Source: Ruminococcus sp.
GTDB lineage: Bacteria; Bacillota; Clostridia; Oscillospirales; Acutalibacteraceae
Assembly: GCA_017502425.1 (NCBI GenBank)
Contig: JAFVVB010000088.1
Coordinates: 1 to 13,612, forward strand
DNA: 13,612 nt
Direction: 5' to 3'
In this document: positions 5,883-13,105 of the stretch, in pieces
How positions within the stretch are numbered: the first letter of the stretch is position 1
Layout: each line of letters begins with the position of its first letter
Notes under the pieces: model-generated
Databases searched by the model: none
What the model was told of the DNA's origin: nothing
The model's input: the letters and a program-made list of their open reading frames with translations, nothing else
Program-made: the position numbers and the translations under genes

Positions 5883-5911
5883 ATTATATACATTTATTAA
5901 TTAAATTGCAA
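5883..5911 (-). promoter_or_regulatory. Promoter of the T-box cysE-cysS unit
   Basis: On the minus strand TTGCAA (5911-5906) and TATAAT (5888-5883) are separated by 17 nt. The -35 box begins only about 5 nt after the pgsA stop, with no terminator between. Read-through from the recA operon would therefore also enter the T-box. Confidence 0.8.
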
Positions 5912-5915
5912 TAGC

Positions 5916-6536
5916 TTACATTTCGCTTATTGCATCTTTGTTATCAAGAACATATTTCAAACCGGAAATGATAGTGAAAACTACGGATACCCACAGCATT
6001 GCTTCGCCAATATAGAAGAATATGCCCTCTAAGAATGTGTATTTTAAATACGCCCACATTTGCTCAAGCGGAATTTGGAGATGAGAAGTCATAAACTCGA
6101 TAACTTCAAGTATCAACTGCATGAAGAAAACTCCGACGATTGCTATAATCTGGGAGACTGTTTTAGCTTTGCCCCACATATTAGCGGCAACAACCTTGCC
6201 ACTCGATGCAGCAGAAAGTCTGATGGATGTGACAACAAACTCTCTGAAAAGCACCACAATCAGTATGATAGGGTCGCACAGTCCCTTTGATAAAAAGCAT
6301 ACTAAAGCAGAAATGACAAGAATTTTGTCAGCTATCGGGTCAGCAAATTTACCGAAATTAGTGATTAAATTACGTTCTCTGGCGATTTTTCCGTCAAAGT
6401 AGTCGGTGAGTGATGCGGCACCGAAAATCAGTCCTGCGATAGTCATATGAAACCATATGCCGTCCAAAAGCATAAACGCTACCATAAATGGTACGAGTAA
6501 AATACGCATTACGGTTAATTTATTAGGTAAATTCAT
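5916..6536 (-). CDS. pgsA: CDP-diacylglycerol--glycerol-3-phosphate 3-phosphatidyltransferase
   Basis: An integral membrane enzyme that makes phosphatidylglycerophosphate, the committed step to phosphatidylglycerol and cardiolipin. The CDP-alcohol phosphotransferase signature D-x2-D-G-x2-A-R-x8-G-x3-D-x3-D is complete at residues 45-70, within DYFDGKIAR...GKFADPIAD. Several hydrophobic helices flank it (about 8-28, 30-44, 72-100, 120-145, 172-195). Length 206 is slightly above the usual 180-190, with a longer segment (about 140-170) between the last helices. The ATG at 6536 is one base after the rimO stop, and its GGAGG lies in the last rimO codons, so translation should be coupled. Head-group specificity cannot be proven from the motif, but the family and length favour PgsA over phosphatidylserine synthase. 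Confidence 0.92.
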   Translation of the reverse strand: MNLPNKLTVMRILLVPFMVAFMLLDGIWFHMTIAGLIFGAASLTDYFDGKIARERNLITNFGKFADPIADKILVISALVCFLSKGLCDPIILIVVLFREFVVTSIRLSAASSGKVVAANMWGKAKTVSQIIAIVGVFFMQLILEVIEFMTSHLQIPLEQMWAYLKYTFLEGIFFYIGEAMLWVSVVFTIISGLKYVLDNKDAISEM

Positions 6537-6537
6537 A

Positions 6538-7869
6538 TTAAGCCTCCATTTCTCCCACTAAATCGCAGTCGAGATAGTCGGTGACAGTGACTTTTACGAT
6601 ATCGCCACTTCTAGGTTTATCACCGTTAATAGTAAAGAAAACGCACGGGTCAACTTCAGGTGCATCAGATGCACTTCGACCGAAGTAACACTCAGCGTAA
6701 CGGTCAAAACCCTCAACCAGAACATCTATGGTTTTGCCGATATATTTTTCGCAGTTGTTCTGCATGATAATAGCCTGCTGTTCATTGATGATTCTGGAGC
6801 GTTCTGCTTTTATGTCTTCATCAATCTGATTACTCATCAGCGATGCTTTAGTATCCTCTTCCAAAGAGTAAGCAAAACATCCCATACGCTCAAATTTCAT
6901 ATCTTCAACAAACTGAGAAAGTTCAGTAAACTGCTCGTCTGTTTCACCCGGAAAACCTGCGATGAAAGTAGTACGCAGAGTGATTTGAGGGATTTCCTTG
7001 CGGATTTTTTCGATGAGTTTAGTGAGCGTTTCTTTATCACCTTTGCGGTTCATATTTTGTAATACTTCACCGTTACAGTGTTGCAAAGGTATATCGATAT
7101 ATTTAACGATTTTTTCTTCGTTTTTAATGGTTTTTATCAGTTCGTCTGTGATTCTGTCCGGATAGCAGTACATGATACGAACCCACTCTAAGTTTTCAAT
7201 TTTACATAACTCTTTGAGAAGCTCAGGTAGCATAAGTTTGCCGTAGATATCCTCACCATAGCGAGTGGTATCCTGAGCGATGACGTTGAGCTCTTTAACG
7301 CCGTTATTTACTAAGTGCTTAGCTTCTTCAATAATATTTTCCATCTTTCGGGAACGGAAATGTCCTCTGATAAGCGGAATAGCACAGTATGTACAGCAGT
7401 TGTCACATCCGTCTGCTACACGAAGGTAGGCGTAGTGGGATAAAGTAGACTGCACACGCTTTCCATCAAGTGGCATAAGAGAAACATCAGGGAAACTTTC
7501 TACAATTTCTCCGTCGAGCGATTTAGAAATAGCGTCGCAAATGTCGCCGTTAGCACCCAGTCCTATAACAACATCAGCCTCAGGAATGAGTGTACGGATT
7601 TCTTCTGCGTATCTTTGCGCTAGACAACCGGTAACTATAATTTTCTTAATTTTTCCTTCTTCTTTGAGTTTAGAAAGCTCTAAAATTTCGTCGATGCTCT
7701 CACGTTTTGCGGATTCAATGAAGCCACATGTGTTGATTACGGCGATATCTGCCTGAGCAGCGTCTTCAATAAGGCGATATCCGCCTTCTCTGACTTTGCT
7801 CATCATCATTTCGCAGTCAACTCTGTTTTTAGCACATCCCAAAGAAACAAAACCAACAGTAATAGACAT
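6538..7869 (-). CDS. rimO: Ribosomal protein S12 methylthiotransferase RimO
   Basis: A radical SAM enzyme that methylthiolates an aspartate of ribosomal protein S12. At 443 residues it has the usual length. The N-terminal domain has Cys12 (LGCAKNRVD), Cys48 (NTCGF) and Cys82 (TGCLAQRY) for the auxiliary Fe-S cluster. The radical SAM triad CxxxCxxC is Cys155, Cys159, Cys162 in DGCDNCCTYCAIP, followed by IRGHFRSR. The C-terminal TRAM region (about 375-443) contacts substrate. LGCAKNRVD and the IRG-x-x-RSR pattern fit RimO over MiaB or MtaB. ATG 7869 is chosen because GGAG lies 7 nt upstream and the family start is MxxxVGFVSLGC; a 13-residue upstream extension would overlap recX. It starts 16 nt after recX and is followed directly by pgsA. 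Lineages with this arrangement often keep rimO-pgsA adjacent near recA. Confidence 0.93.
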   Translation of the reverse strand: MSITVGFVSLGCAKNRVDCEMMMSKVREGGYRLIEDAAQADIAVINTCGFIESAKRESIDEILELSKLKEEGKIKKIIVTGCLAQRYAEEIRTLIPEADVVIGLGANGDICDAISKSLDGEIVESFPDVSLMPLDGKRVQSTLSHYAYLRVADGCDNCCTYCAIPLIRGHFRSRKMENIIEEAKHLVNNGVKELNVIAQDTTRYGEDIYGKLMLPELLKELCKIENLEWVRIMYCYPDRITDELIKTIKNEEKIVKYIDIPLQHCNGEVLQNMNRKGDKETLTKLIEKIRKEIPQITLRTTFIAGFPGETDEQFTELSQFVEDMKFERMGCFAYSLEEDTKASLMSNQIDEDIKAERSRIINEQQAIIMQNNCEKYIGKTIDVLVEGFDRYAECYFGRSASDAPEVDPCVFFTINGDKPRSGDIVKVTVTDYLDCDLVGEMEA

Positions 7870-7885
7870 TTCTTTCTCCAGTAAT

Positions 7886-8503
7886 TTATTCGTAGTATTG
7901 CGCCTCATCGTACTCGATGAGTACGCTTTTTATATCTGAGTAGCTGTACCCCAGTCGCATCAGTCCGTTTACACATCTTCTGCGACCTTTTTCATCAAAT
8001 AGATTTTTTAAGTACTTTTTTTCTATGATAGCTCTCAGATTATCATCGGTATCACACTCAATCATATCAACAGTATCTTCAGCCAGATATTTATCGATAC
8101 CTTTTTCTATCAGCTTTCTTTTTGCGCCAGTCTTAGACAGCCTTTTTATAAAAAGCAGGTCGTGAGCGTATCGGCGGGCAAAATTCTCGTCGTTAACAAG
8201 TCCTAACTCACACAGTCGCTCTACTGCCTTTACAGCAGCATCGTAGCTTGAGTGTTTAGCGACTTTATCGATAAGCTCTTTTTTTGAGTGATCTCGATAT
8301 GAAATAAGCCACATAGCTTTATCTTTAGCACGTTTGATATTTGAAGCGTCAATGACTTCTTTGAGTTTATCGTCATCTATCTGGACTCCGACGTCCATAC
8401 GGTGAGATATAAGCACTTCTGTGTCAAGTTTTAGCGCAAATTCACCATCGATATACAATGCTGAAAGCCCCTTTTTTTTAGGCTCGATAGCGGTGATAGT
8501 CAT
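7886..8503 (-). CDS. recX: Regulatory protein RecX
   Basis: A small helical protein that binds the RecA filament and limits or modulates its activity. At 205 residues it is in the usual range of 150-270. Visible family features are an N-terminal beta region (ITAIEPKKKGLSALYIDGEFALKLD) and the motif WLISYRDHSKKELIDKV near residues 65-81. The triple-helix repeats follow, with LCELGLVNDENFARRYAHD (112-130) and C-terminal GRRRCVNGLMRLGYSYSDI. Most residues are charged, and no cysteine cluster or membrane segment is present. Its ATG (8503-8501) shares one base with the recA stop (TAATG), so the two are translationally coupled, the usual arrangement for recA-recX. Expression would follow the recA promoter and its LexA-like site. 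Confidence rests mainly on position plus the motifs. Confidence 0.9.
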   Translation of the reverse strand: MTITAIEPKKKGLSALYIDGEFALKLDTEVLISHRMDVGVQIDDDKLKEVIDASNIKRAKDKAMWLISYRDHSKKELIDKVAKHSSYDAAVKAVERLCELGLVNDENFARRYAHDLLFIKRLSKTGAKRKLIEKGIDKYLAEDTVDMIECDTDDNLRAIIEKKYLKNLFDEKGRRRCVNGLMRLGYSYSDIKSVLIEYDEAQYYE

Positions 8504-9615
8504 TAGTCTTCAACCAGAATATCAATGTTTGATTTAGAGCTTTTTGCAGCCGCCTTCTGAGTTTCTTTAGCAGCAGGTTTAGCAGGTGTTACTAAAGTAG
8601 CTTTAGCCGGCTTTTTTACACGGGTGCTGAGTTTATCAACATTTTGCCACAATAAAGTCTCGATTTCATTTCTTAACTCATCGTTATTCTCGAGCATCTC
8701 TTTAACATTGTCGCGGCCCTGACCGAGTCTTGTCTCACCGAAATTAAACCATGCGCCTGATTTCTGGACTACATCAGCTTTAACAGCAAGGTCTAAAAGT
8801 TCGCCTGTACGTGAGATACCCTTGCCGTACATAATATCGAATTCCGCCTCTTTAAATGGAGGTGAGATTTTATTTTTAACAACCTTTGCTCTGGTACGTG
8901 AACCAATCATTTCGCCGTTTTGCTTTAATGTTTCGATTCTTCTGATATCTATACGTACTGAGCTGTAAAATTTCAGTGCTCTACCACCAGGAGTAACCTC
9001 AGGGTTGCCGTAGATAACGCCGACTTTTTCTCTAAGCTGGTTAATGAAAATAGCTACGCAGTTGGATTTAGAAATAGCACCTGCGAGCTTTCTTAATGCC
9101 TGTGACATAAGACGAGCCTGAAGACCAACGTGTGAGTCACCCATCTCGCCTTCGATTTCAGCCTTAGGTACGAGAGCAGCAACAGAGTCGATAACGATAA
9201 CGTCGATGGCACCGGAGCGAATAAGCGCTTCGGCGATTTCGAGTGCGTCCTCACCTGTGTCAGGCTGTGAAACTAAAAGTGAATCTACATCTACACCTAA
9301 AGCCTGTGCATATACAGGGTCAAGTGCGTGCTCAACGTCGATAAAAGCAACGTTACCGCCGTCTTTCTGACCCTCAGCGATACAATGTAAAGAAAGGGTA
9401 GTTTTACCTGAACTTTCTGGTCCGTAAATCTCAATAATTCTGCCACGTGGCAAACCACCGATACCTAAAGCGATATCAAGTGAAAGTGAACCTGTGGATA
9501 CGTGACCAACATTTAAAGCGGAATCCTGACCCAGACGCATAACAGCGCCTTTACCGAATTGTTTTTCAATCTGACCTAAAGCGGTCTGCAAAGCCTTATT
9601 CTTATCAATAGCCAT
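8503..9615 (-). CDS. recA: Recombinase RecA
   Basis: The DNA-dependent ATPase forms filaments on single-stranded DNA, drives strand exchange and triggers LexA self-cleavage. At 370 residues it is slightly longer than the 350 usual. The Walker A motif GPESSGKTT is at 65-73, and Walker B is DVIVIDSVAAL near 138-148. The DNA-binding loop region is EGEMGDSHVGLQARLMSQALRKL, and TPGGRALKFYSSVR follows. The core ends near residue 333 and continues in an Ala/Lys/Pro-rich tail (335-360) closing with DILVED, in place of the fully acidic tail known from E. coli. The ATG at 9615 has AAGGAGA 7 nt upstream. It has its own promoter at 9658-9686, and recX overlaps its stop. Assignment is secure. Confidence 0.98.
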   Translation of the reverse strand: MAIDKNKALQTALGQIEKQFGKGAVMRLGQDSALNVGHVSTGSLSLDIALGIGGLPRGRIIEIYGPESSGKTTLSLHCIAEGQKDGGNVAFIDVEHALDPVYAQALGVDVDSLLVSQPDTGEDALEIAEALIRSGAIDVIVIDSVAALVPKAEIEGEMGDSHVGLQARLMSQALRKLAGAISKSNCVAIFINQLREKVGVIYGNPEVTPGGRALKFYSSVRIDIRRIETLKQNGEMIGSRTRAKVVKNKISPPFKEAEFDIMYGKGISRTGELLDLAVKADVVQKSGAWFNFGETRLGQGRDNVKEMLENNDELRNEIETLLWQNVDKLSTRVKKPAKATLVTPAKPAAKETQKAAAKSSKSNIDILVED

Positions 9616-9657
9616 ATTAATCTCCTTTTGGCAAAGCCAGAGTTTTATTACGTAACG

Positions 9658-9686
9658 ATTATACTACATAATCAGTGTGAATTCAA
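9658..9686 (-). promoter_or_regulatory. recA promoter
   Basis: On the minus strand TTGAAT (9686-9681) and TATAAT (9663-9658) are separated by 17 nt, giving a start about 36 nt upstream of the recA ATG. It lies in the 106-nt gap between prmC and recA; no terminator hairpin was found after prmC. Confidence 0.75.
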
Positions 9687-9693
9687 CAATTTT

Positions 9694-9707
9694 CGAAAAT
9701 ATGTTCT
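9694..9707 (-). promoter_or_regulatory. Probable LexA (DinR-type) operator of recA
   Basis: AGAACATATTTTCG on the minus strand matches the Firmicute SOS box CGAACATATGTTCG in 12 of 14 positions, with one change in each half. It ends 7 nt upstream of the -35 box. Its position at recA supports SOS control; the imperfect right half suggests weaker binding. Confidence 0.6.
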
Positions 9708-9721
9708 AATTGTAACTAATA

Positions 9722-10570
9722 TTACGGTTTGTAAATAGCGCTGACAGCACGCACGGTATCGCCTAAATCAAGGTACCCCTTAATATCGGTAAAAGAGGCG
9801 TTTTCGAGTAACTTCTTAATAAATTCGAACTGTCCTTCGCCTATTTCAAAAGCAATATGACCGCCGAAAGTAAGTTTTTTTGCGTAAAAATTGATGATAC
9901 CTCTATAAAAATCGTATCCGTCCTCGCCACCATCAAGAGCAAGTTTTGGTTCAAACTGAACTTCTTTTTGCAACGAATTGATTTCATCGCTGATGATATA
10001 CGGCGGGTTTGATACGATAAGGTCGATGCTATCATCTTCAAAGTCATCAGCGCATGCATAAAGGTCGCTTTTGATAGTGTTAACTGTAACCTGATTATCT
10101 TCGCAGTTTTTTCTCAGATAATCGTATGCGATATCACTTTTTTCCACAGCGCTGACGATAGAGTGGGGGAATTGCTTTTTGATAGTTACGGCGATAATAC
10201 CCGAACCGCTGCATAAATCGATTATATTAGCGTTCTTTTTATCTTTTAGTATGTCAATGCATGCATTCACTAAAACTTCGGTGTCGTCACGCGGAATGAG
10301 CACACCTTCTGATACTTTGAAGGTGTTGCCCATAAAGTACCATTTTCCAATGATGTATTGGATAGGTTTATGTGTTTTTCTTTGCTCAATACAATCTTTG
10401 AGTTTTTCAAAATCCTTTACTTTGATCTCTTTATCGCCATAAACCGCGATATCGGTTCGTGACATAGAGAAGATGTGTTCAAAAAGATATATAGCATCAA
10501 AGGCGGGGTTATCAACACCCGCCTTTTTAAGTTCTGATTTAGTAAAACTAAAAGCTTCTTTAATGTTCAT
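9722..10570 (-). CDS. prmC: Peptide chain release factor N5-glutamine methyltransferase
   Basis: This cytosolic SAM-dependent enzyme methylates the glutamine of the GGQ motif in release factors and increases their activity. At 282 residues it is standard. The N-terminal helical domain (1-75) is followed by the typical segment YIIGKWYFMGNTFKV...LIPRDDTE (72-98). The SAM-binding motif I is IIDLCSGSGIIAV (116-128), and the substrate-glutamine motif NPPY is at 188-191. A C-terminal glycine-rich GGHIAFEIGEGQ region is also present. The ATG (10570-10568) overlaps the stop of the DUF1385 gene as TAATG. In many Clostridia the order is DUF1385-prmC-prfA; here prmC is followed by recA and prfA is not in the window. 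Strong assignment. Confidence 0.95.
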   Translation of the reverse strand: MNIKEAFSFTKSELKKAGVDNPAFDAIYLFEHIFSMSRTDIAVYGDKEIKVKDFEKLKDCIEQRKTHKPIQYIIGKWYFMGNTFKVSEGVLIPRDDTEVLVNACIDILKDKKNANIIDLCSGSGIIAVTIKKQFPHSIVSAVEKSDIAYDYLRKNCEDNQVTVNTIKSDLYACADDFEDDSIDLIVSNPPYIISDEINSLQKEVQFEPKLALDGGEDGYDFYRGIINFYAKKLTFGGHIAFEIGEGQFEFIKKLLENASFTDIKGYLDLGDTVRAVSAIYKP

Positions 10571-11556
10571 TATTTATCACAGCAATTAGAAATAATGTCG
10601 GAGCCGTCATCAGGGATAACAGCAGTCATAGCTTTAATAGCAACCTCAATCATTTTATCATCAGGCTCTTTTGTGGTGATGTGCTGAGCCCATACACCCG
10701 GTTTAGCGAGTATACGAGTGAGTTTGTTATCGTGTTTTCCACAGAATTTGATAGCTTCGTATCCGATGCCTATCATAAGTGGTAAAAGTAAAAGCTTGAA
10801 TACTGGTCTTAATATGCTGATACCAAATGGTGTAGCTGGAATGAAAAGACCTAAAATGATGCCGACTAAAAGTGTGATAACTAAAAAGCTGGTGCCACAT
10901 CGTGGATGAAATCTGCTCTGTTTTCTGATATTTTCAACAGTAAGCTCTTCGCCTGCTTCGTAGCAGAAGATTGTTTTATGTTCTGCACCATGATACATAA
11001 ATACACGTTTCATTTCTTCCATGCGTGCACATAAAATAACGTAGCCTAAGAATAAAACGATTTTAAGCACACCTTCAAAAACCGATTTGATGAAAACCAC
11101 TTCTTTGATAGAAGGTATAGCCAAAGCTAATAAATCGTATAAAAATGATGGTAAAAAGAAGAAGAGTCCCAGTGCTAGCGCAACACCCAGTACAGTAGCG
11201 ATAACCATGATGACATTCATCAGATTATCGCCTAATTTTTCGGTGAGCCATTTTTCAAATTTAGAAGGTTCTTCCTCTTCAATTTCGCCTGCTTCGAGTG
11301 CTTTATCGGCTGAAATAGCGAGTGATTTATAGCTAAGACGCATAGAATCTATGATGCCTGTGATTCCTCGAATGAGAGGGAGTCTGAAAAATTTAGATTT
11401 AGATGCGAGCGTGGTCATATTTATATCTTCTGTATAAATGTCGTTTTCGCCGGTTCTGACCGCGATAGTGGTGCGTTTAGGACCACGCATCATAATACCT
11501 TCAATAAGAGCGCTTCCTCCTATTGAGGTGATTTTTCTTTCTTTAATATCTGCCAT
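10570..11556 (-). CDS. DUF1385 (YqhQ-like) membrane protein
   Basis: The protein of 328 residues belongs to the DUF1385 family represented by Bacillus YqhQ. Conserved marks are IGGSALIEGIMMRGP near the start (12-26), the block MYHGAEHKTIFCYEAGE (187-203), and SRFHPRCGTSF (214-224). The His, Glu and Cys residues of these blocks could bind a metal, which is why the family is sometimes called metal-dependent; this is not shown biochemically as far as I know. Hydrophobic stretches are at about 112-147, 158-177, 224-243 and 249-267, so it is an integral membrane protein with the conserved block on a loop. The ATG at 11556 has AAAGGA inside the last codons of the kinase gene 3 nt upstream, so it is read in the same operon. 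It overlaps prmC by TAATG. Biological role unclear. Confidence 0.9.
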   Translation of the reverse strand: MADIKERKITSIGGSALIEGIMMRGPKRTTIAVRTGENDIYTEDINMTTLASKSKFFRLPLIRGITGIIDSMRLSYKSLAISADKALEAGEIEEEEPSKFEKWLTEKLGDNLMNVIMVIATVLGVALALGLFFFLPSFLYDLLALAIPSIKEVVFIKSVFEGVLKIVLFLGYVILCARMEEMKRVFMYHGAEHKTIFCYEAGEELTVENIRKQSRFHPRCGTSFLVITLLVGIILGLFIPATPFGISILRPVFKLLLLPLMIGIGYEAIKFCGKHDNKLTRILAKPGVWAQHITTKEPDDKMIEVAIKAMTAVIPDDGSDIISNCCDK

Positions 11557-11559
11557 AGT

Positions 11560-13044
11560 TTAATCCTTTTTAATACTATTTTTTTCCGCAATAACAGGAG
11601 GCTTTAGAATATTAGCCTCGTCTACCTCTTCATCCTGATTTTTATATGTAGGTAGGCTGATAGTAACGGTGGTTCCGACTTCAAGGCTTGAATCGATGTC
11701 GAGAGTACCGTCGTGGAGTTTGATAATCTCGTCAGCAACCGCTAGTCCGATTCCGGAGCCGTTAACTTTCTGGTTAGCTTTATAGAATTTATCCTTGATT
11801 TTAGGAATATCGTCCTGAGAAATACCGCAACCGTTATCAGCTACGATGATTTTAATCATATCCTCTTTGAAATCCTGATAAACCTGAACGCCGACCATAC
11901 CGCCTTCAGGGGTATATTTAAGTGCATTATCAAGTACATTGATGAATACCTGCTTGAGTCTGTTTCTGTCGCCGTAAACTGGAGGCATTGTTTCCGGTTC
12001 GTCGTAAAGCAGGTGTTTGCCTTCGGATAGTGCACGTTCTTTAAACATATATACCGCTTCGTCGACTTCAGCGAGTATATCCATTTTGAGTTTTTGCATA
12101 GTGAGTCTGCCTGACTGGAGTTTAGAGAAGTCTAGAAGTTCTTCTACGATTCCCGTCAGTCGTGAGCTTTCATTAACGATAACCGACATACCCTTTTCGA
12201 GGGTGATTCTGTCAGGAACACCATACTGCATGGTTTCCGCCCAACCTTTGATAGCAGTAAGAGGGGTTCTCAGTTCGTGGGATACACGAGAGATAAAATC
12301 GTTTTTCAGTTTTTCGGAAGCGTCGAGCTCCTTAGCCATATCGTTGATAGAGTCGCTGAGTTCACCGATTTCGTCATCGTACATTTTAGTAAGTTTAGCG
12401 CTGAAGTCACCCTGAGCGATTCGTTTAGCGGTTTTGCTCATTTCTCTGACAGGTTTAACGATTGAACGGATAAAATAGCTTCCTGAAAAAGCAACACACG
12501 CGATAATAATAATGCCGACGAATGCCGCTATCAGCGTAACGATAAAAGTGTGAAGGTTAGCTTTTCGAAGTGACACAACATAGCGGATAGCACCGACGCT
12601 TGTGCCCTTTGAGTTTCGTATTACGTGGGTGGTAGCCATAGCTTTTTCACCTGAGCTTAGCTTTCCTGTCCACATAGCAACCGAGTCGTCATCCTTAAGT
12701 GCCGCCTCGTAGTCAGGAATTTCGATTTTTTCATCAGGCTCAAAACCCGTGGAAGCCATAGTGATTCTGCCACTTGCGTTGATGACCATGAGCTCCATAC
12801 TTTCCTTGTGCTCAAAATCTTCTACGTACTTAGTAGCGGTGTTCTGAAAATCAGCGGTGTTTTCGCATTTGTATCCCGGGAAAACTGCCGATAGCTCGTT
12901 GTTACGATTGAGTAGTGCCTGCTCAATAGACGAGTAGCAAAGGGATTGCATCAGAACGCTCAGGCATACTATGAGTAATGTTATTACAGCGATGATGACA
13001 CCGAATGTGTTGATTATCCATCGCTTTGTGATACCTTTGAACAT
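11560..13044 (-). CDS. Two-component sensor histidine kinase
   Basis: A membrane kinase of 494 residues, partner of the response regulator encoded 61 nt upstream. The N-terminal membrane helix (about 10-34) and second helix (about 167-193) enclose an extracellular sensor region of about 130 residues with SGRITMAST-like PAS/Cache character (80-160). HAMP follows (193-245). The phospho-acceptor is His256 in SHELRTPLTAIKGWAETM. The ATP-binding domain shows the N box NVLDNALKYTPEGG (Asn373), G1 DNGCG (403-407) and G2 GSGIGLA (429-435). A charged C-terminal tail (470-494) extends past the catalytic domain. ATG 13044 is chosen because AGGAGGG lies 6 nt upstream; a TTG six codons earlier would place that site inside the gene. 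The sensed signal is unknown. Co-transcription with yqhQ-prmC is likely given the 3-nt gap. Confidence 0.95.
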   Translation of the reverse strand: MFKGITKRWIINTFGVIIAVITLLIVCLSVLMQSLCYSSIEQALLNRNNELSAVFPGYKCENTADFQNTATKYVEDFEHKESMELMVINASGRITMASTGFEPDEKIEIPDYEAALKDDDSVAMWTGKLSSGEKAMATTHVIRNSKGTSVGAIRYVVSLRKANLHTFIVTLIAAFVGIIIIACVAFSGSYFIRSIVKPVREMSKTAKRIAQGDFSAKLTKMYDDEIGELSDSINDMAKELDASEKLKNDFISRVSHELRTPLTAIKGWAETMQYGVPDRITLEKGMSVIVNESSRLTGIVEELLDFSKLQSGRLTMQKLKMDILAEVDEAVYMFKERALSEGKHLLYDEPETMPPVYGDRNRLKQVFINVLDNALKYTPEGGMVGVQVYQDFKEDMIKIIVADNGCGISQDDIPKIKDKFYKANQKVNGSGIGLAVADEIIKLHDGTLDIDSSLEVGTTVTISLPTYKNQDEEVDEANILKPPVIAEKNSIKKD

Positions 13045-13105
13045 TCTGCTCCCTCCTCTCAATCAAAGTGTACAGTCAAAATGCAAAAGGTTATAGTGTA
13101 TCAGA

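Noticed and set aside
7870..7908. Extended start for RimO with 13 extra residues
   Set aside because: The extension overlaps recX and lacks family similarity; GGAG is correctly placed for the ATG at 7869.
13045..13062. TTG start for the histidine kinase
   Set aside because: The AGGAGGG sequence falls within this extension and serves the ATG at 13044.
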